Assembly: GCF_900291985.1 (NCBI RefSeq)
Contig: NZ_LT985980.1
Location: forward strand, 434,001-498,000
Direction: 5' to 3'
Source: Lysinibacillus timonensis
GTDB lineage: Bacteria > Bacillota > Bacilli > Bacillales_A > Planococcaceae
Length of the DNA: 64,000 nt
Shown here: positions 35,699-43,300 of the stretch, one piece after another
Position numbering within the stretch: the first letter of the stretch is position 1
Layout of the letters: every line of letters begins with the position of its first letter
Notes under the pieces: model-generated
Told to the model about the DNA's origin: nothing
The model's input: only the letters and a program-made list of their open reading frames with translations
Database searches by the model: none
Program-made: the position numbers and the translations under genes

Positions 35699-36889
35699 AT
35701 GCAAGCGTTAAAACTGTTTTTTCAAAACCGAGAAACTTACATTGGAATTGCTACTGCTCTTTTATTTTTACTCATTTTCTTTTGTGTTTGGTTAACTGCC
35801 TATGACGGTGTGACTGATCGAGCTGAAGAACTACGGATTGGAATAGTCAATGAGGATGAGGAAATCGGAACTACAATCGAGCAAACTATACTGAACTCAA
35901 TACCTTTTAAAGTAGAATCATATTCTTCTCTCGACACAGCTCAGCAAGATATGAATGGTCGTCAATTAGATATGGTCATGCTAATTCCTAAAGGATTCTC
36001 AGAAGAAGTTCAATTAGAGGGAGAATCAGAACTACAATATTTCATAAATCAAGCAAATACTTCACTAGCAAAACAAATAATGGAAAGTGCTTCGAGCAAC
36101 ATAACAGATGTCATCAATGAAAAAGTCTACGTCTATAAGCAACAGTTAATTGCGCAACAAGGATCTGATAGTTTGAAGACTATCATTCCTTCTGAAGAGC
36201 TTGCTCTAAATGTATCAGCGAATTTGACGCAAGTAATACAATCCTTGAATAGCCAATCCGTTCAATCATCTGTACAAAAAACAAATAATGCAGAAGGTTT
36301 TGCAGTCACAATGGTTCCGTTAATGATTGTTCTCGCTTCCTTTGTTGGTTCAATGATTATGAGTATGAATTTAAATCTTGTCGCCATGAGATTAACCAAT
36401 ACATTAGGTAAATGGTCTGTATTTCTTGCAAGGCAAATCATTAATTTAGGTGCAGCAATTATACTAGCGATTATCACGCTAATTTTACTCTTTTTATTTA
36501 ACATTGAGTTGACTACTTCACTATTTCAAACTTGGTTATTTCAAGCAACTGTATTTTTCGCTTTTTTAAGTTTAACTCAACTGTTTGTCATCCTATTTGG
36601 TACAGCAGGTATGGTATTTAATATTACTTTACTTTCAATGCAATTAGTTACATCAGGTGCCATTGTTCCAAAAGTGATGCTTTCAAACTTTTATCAGACA
36701 ATTGGTTCTTATCTTCCAGCTACGTATGCTGTTAATGGATATTTTACAGTTACTTTCGGAGGAGATAATCTATCATTTGATATTAGCCTTTTATTAATTA
36801 TTTCTGTAGTGACAATTTCAATAGCACTAATAAAGGTTATTTTCCAAAAAAGTGAGGTTCAACAGTTGAACGAAAAGGTTACGAATTAA
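35699..36889 (+). CDS. ABC-2 / YhgE-Pip-type membrane exporter subunit
   Basis: 396 residues. N-terminal membrane span (about 14-34), long outside loop (about 40-200, containing LRIGIVNEDEEIGTTIEQT and LDMVMLIPKGFSEEVQ), then five C-terminal spans with VTMVPLMIVLASFVGSMIM and SYLPATYAVNGYF. This is the YhgE/Pip or DUF3533 half of the ABC-2 group. No ATPase gene is adjacent, so it either works with an unlinked ATPase or belongs to the ATPase-free subgroup. AAAGGAG before the ATG. Likely drug or lipid export under TetR control. Confidence 0.75.
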   Translation: MQALKLFFQNRETYIGIATALLFLLIFFCVWLTAYDGVTDRAEELRIGIVNEDEEIGTTIEQTILNSIPFKVESYSSLDTAQQDMNGRQLDMVMLIPKGFSEEVQLEGESELQYFINQANTSLAKQIMESASSNITDVINEKVYVYKQQLIAQQGSDSLKTIIPSEELALNVSANLTQVIQSLNSQSVQSSVQKTNNAEGFAVTMVPLMIVLASFVGSMIMSMNLNLVAMRLTNTLGKWSVFLARQIINLGAAIILAIITLILLFLFNIELTTSLFQTWLFQATVFFAFLSLTQLFVILFGTAGMVFNITLLSMQLVTSGAIVPKVMLSNFYQTIGSYLPATYAVNGYFTVTFGGDNLSFDISLLLIISVVTISIALIKVIFQKSEVQQLNEKVTN

Positions 36890-36953
36890 TTCAAAGTTAA
36901 GTTTTACTATTTGGTTTGTCTACGGTTTGTCTACTAGAATAATTGAAATGTAT

Positions 36954-36999
36954 TGGAGCATGCACTGAATGTTATCTGTGATATGCTCCACCCTTTTTT
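36954..36999 (+). terminator. Terminator of the exporter gene
   Basis: TGGAGCAT / ATGCTCCA arms with T6 behind. Confidence 0.75.
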
Positions 37000-37018
37000 G
37001 TCATGTATAAAATTAATG

Positions 37019-37620
37019 CTATTGCTTTAATCGCTCAAGATCTTGTCTTTCTAAACCGGTTACTTTTGTAATCAATTCTAACGCGAGTCCCTCTTTTATC
37101 ATTTCTTTTGCAATTTTATAAGTCGCTTCTTCTTTCCCTTTTTTAATTCCACGTTCTTCATATGAAATCGGCAATTCCATGATATTAATGCGTTCTGTTG
37201 TATCAAGTTTCTTCACTTCTTGCATTAAAATTTCCTCCTCTTCATTTGATAATGTTAAATATTGTTCAAAAAAACCGTAGATGTATCGCTCTCTTGCTGG
37301 GTCTAGATTCATACGTACCAGCATGCGCAGAAACTCTTTTTTTACTTCAATTTTTTCTTCATTCCTATAGCCCATTTTACTTAGAAGAGAAGCGGCCACT
37401 GGGTTATCTGTAGCAATGTAATCACGCCAATGAAGCTTTCTCAAGTTCAATGTTAAAAAGTGAAAGGTCAATACACGGAAAAACGGAAATTCCATCGTGA
37501 ATTCATTCTTTGTTGTTCGGATTTCGTCGTAAGAAAAAACAGCAATTGGTAATTCGTAGTATTTCGGTTTGAGTAGTTCGAGGTTTCTTCATGTTCTCTA
37601 ACAAATAGAAGTTCAGACAT
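37019..37620 (-). pseudogene. Truncated and frameshifted Rpn-family nuclease/transposase fragment
   Basis: The intact C-terminal piece (37019-37495) contains LTLNLRKLHWRDYIATDNPV, ASLLSKMGY, LRMLVRMNLDPARERYIYGF, and EERGIKKGKEEATYKIAKEM, all typical of the C-terminal half of Rpn (PDDEXK) recombination-promoting nucleases. Upstream, the same frame runs on as LELLKPKYYELPIAVFSYDE before a stop, and another frame supplies SELLFVREHEE from ATG 37620; the two differ by a frameshift near 37580. The PD-(D/E)XK catalytic core, normally in the first 120 residues, is absent, so no nuclease activity is expected. A remnant of a repeated mobile-like family. Confidence 0.75.
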
Positions 37621-37771
37621 ATAACCACATCCTTACGACAAGAATTTGAAGGTGTAAAACGTGGAGAATATCTACAAATATAATAACAATCTTTCTATAA
37701 AGGAACAAGTGTTCTTATATAATTTTTTACACATTTTTTTTTGTATATTAAACTAGTTGATTACCATGTAT

Positions 37772-37807
37772 AAAAAAAGCCACAAACCATTTGAAAAGTT
37801 TGTGGCT
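37772..37807 (-). terminator. Terminator of the 37814-38962 lipoprotein gene
   Basis: Perfect arms AGCCACAAAC / GTTTGTGGCT with T7 on the minus strand. Confidence 0.85.
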
Positions 37808-37813
37808 CTATAA

Positions 37814-38962
37814 TTATTGAATACTTTCTGCAATTGTTAGTATTTGATCTAAGTTAATGTCCGTTCCTGTTCCAGCAACTTCATATAACAATCCATCCTG
37901 TTCCCAACTAATGCTTAAATAATCTTCCATTTCATATAAAATCCCTTCAGTGCCGCCAACAGTTACTGGCTCACCTTCCATATCCGCTATGCTTAAAACA
38001 TCTGTAGGATTCATTGAAACGATATACCAGTTATCTAAATCTTTATCATAACTTAATGTGACCATATCCATAGATTCGTCATACCAGCCTTCTGTGAAGA
38101 TATATCCTTCTGGGAGCTGTGATGGTTCAAGTACTTGATAGTCTACTAATTCTTGTAATTCTTCAATACTCATCCCTTCATCGAATGAGTACATATCCTC
38201 TTCTGTTGTTGCATTTGCCTTTACATCTTCTGGAATCGCAATAGGTTCTACCGCATTGATGTTCGAAATAGTTGCTTCACCGTTCATTTTTAACGGGATA
38301 ATAGTACCTTCTTCATCCATTTCTAATTCAATATCAAAAACATAACCTGTTTGGATAAATGACTCTTTATCAATATGAAATTCTAAATTCATCTTTTTAA
38401 TTGTGATAGAGTTTATTAGTTCTTCCATATATGGATCCATAGAAAGGTCGCCCATTGATGATGATACAAGATCCTCTACTAATACTTTGTAAGCTTCATC
38501 ATTACCTGATAATGTTAAGATATACTTATCTTTATCTTCTGTCATTTCAAATTGTTCTGTAAACTGCTTCAGCTTTTCCATTTCTTCTTTGTTAAGTTGG
38601 TCAAAGCTTGTCATTCCTAATTCTTCAGAAGACATTTTCATCCATTCACCAAACATGCTCATGTATGCTTCATCTTCAAGTACATACATTTCTGTATCCA
38701 TCGTCATGCCTGGCATTTCCATACTCATGTTTAAATTCATTGCATCTGGATTATGTGTGATATCTCCACTCGCAGTAATAGATTGCTTCATTTCTTCCAT
38801 ATCAATATCTATATCCATTTCAATTGAGTAGCTTTCAAGTGATGAACTTGACTCAATCATCTTACCTAAAACGTCATTTTTGTCCAAAGACTCCCCAGTA
38901 CCACAAGCTGTTAACATCATTGTAAGTAAAAAGCCTATTAAATATAGACCGATCTTTTTCAT
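37814..38962 (-). CDS. Met/Glu-rich lipoprotein, DUF6612-like plus DUF4367-like domain
   Basis: 382 residues with lipobox MLTAC (Cys about 20). The N-terminal domain (about 25-245) is rich in Met and acidic residues (MNLNMSMEMPGMTMDTEMYV) and resembles the LppX/LolA-like lipoproteins annotated DUF6612. The C-terminal part (about 265-380: LVDYQVLEPSQLPEGYIFTE and GILYEMEDYLSISWEQDGLL) looks like the DUF4367 domain of Bacillus anti-sigma or lipoprotein proteins. GAAGGAG lies 10 nt before ATG 38962; a longer reading to 39052 has no site. Confidence 0.65.
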   Translation of the reverse strand: MKKIGLYLIGFLLTMMLTACGTGESLDKNDVLGKMIESSSSLESYSIEMDIDIDMEEMKQSITASGDITHNPDAMNLNMSMEMPGMTMDTEMYVLEDEAYMSMFGEWMKMSSEELGMTSFDQLNKEEMEKLKQFTEQFEMTEDKDKYILTLSGNDEAYKVLVEDLVSSSMGDLSMDPYMEELINSITIKKMNLEFHIDKESFIQTGYVFDIELEMDEEGTIIPLKMNGEATISNINAVEPIAIPEDVKANATTEEDMYSFDEGMSIEELQELVDYQVLEPSQLPEGYIFTEGWYDESMDMVTLSYDKDLDNWYIVSMNPTDVLSIADMEGEPVTVGGTEGILYEMEDYLSISWEQDGLLYEVAGTGTDINLDQILTIAESIQ

Positions 38963-39116
38963 ATAATAATTTCTCCTTCCAGGAATATTCGTTTGATATC
39001 CCTTACTGATAAGTATATTAGCACCAACAATAGAATTCTGTCTATCTATCAAATTATGGATTCATTATTTTGTATGAAGTACACTCAATCATTGATTCTC
39101 TTATATTTTGAACACT

Positions 39117-39146
39117 AAAAAAACGTTGCCTATTTAAGCAGCAACG
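39117..39146 (-). terminator. Terminator of the DUF192 gene
   Basis: CGTTGC / GCAACG stem with T7 on the minus strand. Confidence 0.7.
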
Positions 39147-39196
39147 CTGTATTAAACAATCTATTAAAGCTATCTCATTAACATTATAGGATGAAT

Positions 39197-39565
39197 TTAA
39201 AAAAACTTAACATAATCCCCTTCTCTAATTTGATTCTTTTCAAACCAACCGAGATTCACTTCAATTGCATATTGAAACGTAACTCCAGGATCATATGTGG
39301 GGCAATCATTGCTTATACAAGGCTCCATATCTAAAATTTTAAGAATTTTTCCATCTGAATCTAAAAATGCAATCGATAATGGAATATACGTATTTTTCAT
39401 CCAGAATCCGCCGACTCTCTTTTTAGAGAATACAAATAACATTCCTTCATTTTCAGGTAATGTTTGAACAAACATTAAGCCCTTTTCTCTTTTTTCAGGC
39501 GTATCTGCAACTTGAACGGTTAATTTCTTATTCCCAATAAAAATGGTGATTAGTTTTGTTTCCAT
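39197..39565 (-). CDS. DUF192 protein
   Basis: 122 residues. VADTPEKREKGLMFVQTLPE and GMLFVFSKKRVGGFWMKNT then PLSIAFLDSDGKILKILDM are DUF192 signature blocks (the R-x-x-G-L-M and W-M-K/R-N-T motifs). Function unknown, although members are often secreted. Here there is no signal peptide. ATG 39565 is used; a GTG seven codons upstream sits directly on the GGAAGG site and is unlikely. Confidence 0.85.
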   Translation of the reverse strand: METKLITIFIGNKKLTVQVADTPEKREKGLMFVQTLPENEGMLFVFSKKRVGGFWMKNTYIPLSIAFLDSDGKILKILDMEPCISNDCPTYDPGVTFQYAIEVNLGWFEKNQIREGDYVKFF

Positions 39566-39667
39566 GAATGAATTAAATTCACTCACCTTCCAAGTTTTTC
39601 AAGGTTAAAGGCTAAAAATATAAGTTAGTTCCCTTCTTCTAGAAAGAAAGTCAATAAACGTGCCCTT

Positions 39668-40132
39668 TTAATTAAGCCATAACGGTTCACCCTTTTCATC
39701 AAAAGCGTGCTTAAAATCGAATGCAAAAGAAGTGGCACCATGCTCAATATAATAGTTGTAACGGTTAAATGCCTCTTTCCATGAGACATCCCTCACCTTT
39801 TCTGTCCACCATACAACATAGGAAAGATGCTTTTCTGGATACGGTTCGATCCATTTGCTTCTATCTCGTAACGCTTGCTTATGTTGACCTGAATAAGTGA
39901 ATTGGTACAAGGAATCAAGGTTATTCCATACAGTTAGAGTTAAAATCGGCAACCCTTCCCCTTTTATGGATATTGCGGGGAAATAAACTCCTTCCGATGA
40001 AAATGTATGTACAAGTCCAGATGAGGATGCTTGACGATACACATCATTCCCTACTTTAAAAAACTCACGGGTCGCTGGATGATCATAGGGATAATTTAAT
40101 CGACCGACAGTAAAAATGGAAACCAATGACAT
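39668..40132 (-). CDS. DUF3291-family protein
   Basis: 154 residues. The pattern 'VGRLNYPYDHPATREFF ... LTLTVWNNLDSLYQFTYSG ... HLSYVVWWTEKVRDVSWKEA ... NYYIEHGATSFAFDFKHAF' matches DUF3291 (dimeric ferredoxin-like fold proteins), including the W-E/N ... H ... W-W blocks. No known reaction. Followed on the same strand by the DUF192 gene 81 bp later. Confidence 0.8.
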   Translation of the reverse strand: MSLVSIFTVGRLNYPYDHPATREFFKVGNDVYRQASSSGLVHTFSSEGVYFPAISIKGEGLPILTLTVWNNLDSLYQFTYSGQHKQALRDRSKWIEPYPEKHLSYVVWWTEKVRDVSWKEAFNRYNYYIEHGATSFAFDFKHAFDEKGEPLWLN

Positions 40133-40198
40133 TCACATACCTCCATTTCAAATCTTTGCCGAAACTCTACCAAGTAAGAAAATTTCAATATTCAATCG

Positions 40199-40378
40199 TT
40201 ACCTGTATCCTAACAAAACGAACATTAGTGAAAGTATTAATAAAAATGTCAAAACTGGGCCGAATACAGTCTGATTATGTGTACTTTTGTTATTCTTTAA
40301 GTTCTTCAAAAAAGACGTTAGGTTTACAAACCATAAAGCTCCAAGTAACGGAACAAATAGAAACATGAAATATAACAT
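40199..40378 (-). CDS. Small two-span membrane protein
   Basis: 59 residues (FMFLFVPLLGALWFVNL, a basic loop, then FGPVLTFLLILSLMFVLLGY). ATG 40378 has GAGG 8 nt upstream. Sits next to another small membrane protein (40452) on the same strand, 73 bp away. No family recognised. Confidence 0.55.
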   Translation of the reverse strand: MLYFMFLFVPLLGALWFVNLTSFLKNLKNNKSTHNQTVFGPVLTFLLILSLMFVLLGYR

Positions 40379-40451
40379 GGTTGAACCTCACTCCCACATT
40401 ATGTAATGAAGCTAGTAAAATGTAGCAAGCTTAAGATTTTTTATAAATTAA

Positions 40452-40661
40452 TCAGTTGATTAAATACAAATATTGAAAAAATGCAGGAACAATTAAAGCA
40501 AGGAATAAGCTGGTAACCGCAAAGGATTTTGATTGTCGAATTAGCCGATCATCACCATACTTTAAATGTTCGAAGTATGTAAGCGTAAAAAATAGACATA
40601 AACTAAACATTAGAGCTGAAAATATAGTTAACCAAGTTCCCAATGTAGTAAGTTGATCCAC
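40452..40661 (-). CDS. Small two-span membrane protein
   Basis: 69 residues from GTG 40661, 8 nt after AAGGTGG (a longer reading from GTG 40673 overlaps the site). Two membrane spans about 8-29 and 47-65 around the basic loop KYGDDRLIRQSKSF. No family recognised. Confidence 0.5.
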   Translation of the reverse strand: MDQLTTLGTWLTIFSALMFSLCLFFTLTYFEHLKYGDDRLIRQSKSFAVTSLFLALIVPAFFQYLYLIN

Positions 40662-40791
40662 TCGATACACCACCTTCCTTCCTTATAATACCAAATCATC
40701 CCAACCATTGTTAGTTCTTTTATTTCGTTTACCCATCAAAACGTATAAGTTTTCTGCAATTGCAAAAACTTTAGAAAAGAGGTGATGACAA

Positions 40792-40977
40792 ATGGAAAAG
40801 AAAGAAGAGTATCTAACAACTGCACCAAAGGAAGAGAAAATCACGATTGAAAATGGTTCAAGATTTCCAAATTTAAGGAATGTATCTGGAAATTCAGTCG
40901 GTGGACATAAAGAACTAGAAGAAGCAAATATCGTTGTTACAGGCGACGAAATAAGACAACAAAACGAAAATGGATAA
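40792..40977 (+). CDS. Small hydrophilic protein
   Basis: 61 residues, Lys/Glu rich, with RFPNLRNVSGNSVGGHKELE; GAGGTG 7 nt before the ATG and a strong terminator behind support a real gene. Similar in style to small spore or general stress proteins of Bacillus, but I cannot assign it. An ORF on the opposite strand over the same DNA is rejected. Confidence 0.5.
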   Translation: MEKKEEYLTTAPKEEKITIENGSRFPNLRNVSGNSVGGHKELEEANIVVTGDEIRQQNENG

Positions 40978-40986
40978 ACTCCAAGC

Positions 40987-41027
40987 CTCAAATACTAGAA
41001 GTCTAAGCCAAATTTCTAGTATTTGAG
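40987..41027 (+). terminator. Terminator of the small hydrophilic protein gene
   Basis: 14-bp perfect arms CTCAAATACTAGAA / TTCTAGTATTTGAG. Confidence 0.7.
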
Positions 41028-41103
41028 ATATTTGTATTTATACTAACTAATGTGGTTTTAATTTAATGGATTAAAGCTGTTCTTAAATTTTGATTGCCAT
41101 TCA

Positions 41104-41257
41104 CTATTTAGACAAGTTAGGACATAGACCCAGCCTTCTTTTTGCCCAAGCATTGTATACTATTTCAGGGTCCTCAGCTATTATTATTCTCTTGTTCGAA
41201 TAGTGTGATTATAACTACCGTTTCCTCGTTGTGTTCCTCACACCAAGAAAATACAAT
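41104..41257 (-). pseudogene. Short gene remnant in the 41.03-41.31 kb gap
   Basis: Minus-strand reading gives FSWCEEHNEETVVIITLFEQ, then a one-frame shift and IIIAEDPEIVYNAWAKRRLG to a stop at 41104. Protein-like in composition but short and without a start; probably a decayed gene end. Weak evidence. Confidence 0.25.
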
Positions 41258-41314
41258 CTTTTAAGGTAATGACTTGTTTTACAAATCTTCATTTGTTGTA
41301 AGCCCCAGTCCAAT

Positions 41315-41350
41315 AAAAAAGAGCGTTAACCCTCTTGGATTAACGTTCTC
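41315..41350 (-). terminator. Terminator of the 41354-42121 gene
   Basis: CGTTAA / TTAACG arms with G-A ends, then T6 on the minus strand. Confidence 0.7.
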
Positions 41351-41353
41351 ATA

Positions 41354-42121
41354 CTACCTTAACATTAAATTGGCAATATTTTGTAGATTATCAACAGTGG
41401 AATATTCATTGATCTCGCTTTCTATGCTAATTGAATACATTAAATTTCTATGCTGAAAAACAAGTTGACCTGTTGCATTGTTCTGTTGATACAGTGCCTT
41501 GATTCTATTTTTCAATGTGACAAACTTGTCTCGTTCTCCTTTCAATGACTCTAGACTTTTAGTAATGGGTTCAATTTTTATTTGCATTACCCCGTTTAAA
41601 TTAGCATTTTTATAATTTAATACAAGGATTTTGTTGTCTACCGTTACCCTTCCGTCTACATGAGTAATGTCAAAGGGAAATTCTGATGGCGGTACAATTA
41701 ATACATTATTCTTTGTTTCGTATTCCTTTATTAGAGCTGACTCATTCATAAACGGGTTAGTTCCATCATATACCACCTTAATATCCGTTATTTTATCTTC
41801 TATAACTGTAAGCTCCCAAATAAAAGCGATTCTCCCTTGCATAACTTCACCATCATTAAAATATGCAATGGATACACTCGTATTTTCTTTAGGCGAAGGT
41901 AATCCCGTCACTCTGTTTATTGGCGTATCTTCTCTAATTTCGGGAATTGCGACATTTGAAGATAAATATGTTCTTGCTAGTACTTCATCTTTTTTGACAT
42001 ATGCTGCAATAACAAAATCACTTCCGATTTTCACACTATCCGGTGCTGCCATTACAGGTTGACAATTAAACAATATTACTACGAACGTTAACGTTAGCAG
42101 TGACATCCATCTTTTCTTCAT
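41354..42121 (-). CDS. Secreted protein of unknown function
   Basis: 255 residues, signal peptide about 1-25 (ends PVMAAPDS). Mature part begins with a NTF2-like-looking helix (VKIGSDFVIAAYVKKDEVLA) followed by beta segments; the C-terminal third is helical (SLKGERDKFVTLKNRIKALY). No domain confirmed. Ribosome binding site weak (GGTGATTG). Its terminator at 41315 closes the transcript. Confidence 0.6.
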   Translation of the reverse strand: MKKRWMSLLTLTFVVILFNCQPVMAAPDSVKIGSDFVIAAYVKKDEVLARTYLSSNVAIPEIREDTPINRVTGLPSPKENTSVSIAYFNDGEVMQGRIAFIWELTVIEDKITDIKVVYDGTNPFMNESALIKEYETKNNVLIVPPSEFPFDITHVDGRVTVDNKILVLNYKNANLNGVMQIKIEPITKSLESLKGERDKFVTLKNRIKALYQQNNATGQLVFQHRNLMYSISIESEINEYSTVDNLQNIANLMLR

Positions 42122-42243
42122 CTACAATCACCAAGTTTATCTTTCCCTTGATGAGTCAGATTATCCATTACGTAACTTACTCTAGTTCTAAGTATTTCAT
42201 AGTGACTATTAAACTATCTAACTATTAACCACATCAACCAATA

Positions 42244-42696
42244 CTATGCTCTTATTAACATACTTATTTCGGTAATTTCTATATCCGGTGGTATCAATGG
42301 ATGCTGTCGAATGATATTAACCGTATTTTGCGATTCTCTATTCTCAAACCAATCCTTTAACTCAGTACCAATGTATTCTGGTTTACAATTTTTAAATAGA
42401 TAGTTAAGTGTTTGTTCCTTCTCTCGAAACGCTTCTTCATTAAACTTTTCAACGAGATTAGACCATAAATTTTTTTCTTTCTTTTCTGTTGGGCTACTAA
42501 CAATGACTATTTTCTCAATATTATGTTCATAAATCGCAATGATGATTGTTCTCATAAAATCATCAAAAGCTGAACTAGCTGGACCCATTTGTAAAACGAA
42601 ATTATTTTCCAAATCCATCTGTTTATTATGATTGATCAAATCGTTTAACTCTACATCCATATCAATTATATATAGTGTATTTTTCTCAATATCCAT
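42244..42696 (-). CDS. Degenerate beta-carbonic-anhydrase-like protein without zinc ligands
   Basis: 150 residues aligning over their length with the small beta-carbonic anhydrases of Bacillus (YtiB-type): FMRTIIIAIYEHNIEKIVIV corresponds to the 'SIMRSILVAVYE' helix-strand, and VNIIRQHPLIPPDIEI to the 'V-I-x-H-H-P-L-x-P-x-x-V' end. Where the enzyme has the zinc motifs CxDTR and HxxC, this protein has DMDVE and a SSPTEK stretch, so all three protein ligands are lost and catalysis is not expected. ATG 42696 follows AGGAG by 8 nt. It is the last gene of the dabB-dabA-mpsC cluster, recalling B. subtilis ybcF beside ybcC/ndhF. Possible regulatory or scaffold role (inference). Confidence 0.65.
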   Translation of the reverse strand: MDIEKNTLYIIDMDVELNDLINHNKQMDLENNFVLQMGPASSAFDDFMRTIIIAIYEHNIEKIVIVSSPTEKKEKNLWSNLVEKFNEEAFREKEQTLNYLFKNCKPEYIGTELKDWFENRESQNTVNIIRQHPLIPPDIEITEISMLIRA

Positions 42697-42795
42697 TAAG
42701 TTCACTCCTATAAAAAATCTTATATCGATTTCAATTCATAAACTTGTTAATTATTAGAACGATTTTATAAAATTATTTCCATACCCATTATTACA

Positions 42796-43158
42796 TCATA
42801 ATTTACTTTGCAGATCGTCTGATAGTTTAAATATCATCATTCGCTCTCCTGTTTGCGTACTCAAATCAGTATAAAAACTAATGACTTCAAGACCAGTGAT
42901 GTTCAATAGTATTTCTTTCAGCTCATCTACACCTGACTCCACCAAGCTATTTCGAGTCGTTTTAACTGTAAGCAATCCATCTCGATCTTGGCATACTGAG
43001 TATTCTGCAGGTGTTAATATACCTTTTAACACAACAATTACCATATCTCGTAATATATCTGATTTAACCGAAACGGAACCCCGGCCAAGATAGTTTTTCT
43101 CCCAGTGTGTTAATGCTTTACTAATTTCCGCTTCAAGAACACCTTTTGATCTTTCCAT
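42796..43158 (-). CDS. mpsC: MpsC/DUF2294-family protein
   Basis: 120 residues. LEAEISKALTHWEKNYLGRG, ILRDMVIVVLKGILTPAEYS and GLEVISFYTDLSTQTGERMM match DUF2294 (MpsC of S. aureus, YbcI-like of B. subtilis). In S. aureus the mpsABC operon has this protein as third member after the NDH-5-like and DUF2309 subunits. Cytosolic, no membrane span. It lies 142 bp downstream of dabA in the same direction. Its biochemical part in the transport system is not known. Confidence 0.8.
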   Translation of the reverse strand: MERSKGVLEAEISKALTHWEKNYLGRGSVSVKSDILRDMVIVVLKGILTPAEYSVCQDRDGLLTVKTTRNSLVESGVDELKEILLNITGLEVISFYTDLSTQTGERMMIFKLSDDLQSKL

Positions 43159-43300
43159 AATGACTTCCTTCTTTCTCTATTCCACAAAAATAACGATGAC
43201 TATTCATCAGTTTTTACCAAATTAATTTTTGCTTTGTATAAAATTCTATGAACATTCCTTATTTTGTAAAGGTAATATTAGTATCTGAATGGTCCTTCGT

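Noticed and set aside
40683-40991. 102-codon minus-strand ORF
   Set aside because: Lies antisense to the well-supported small gene at 40792; no ribosome binding site and odd Ser/Phe/Cys-rich composition.
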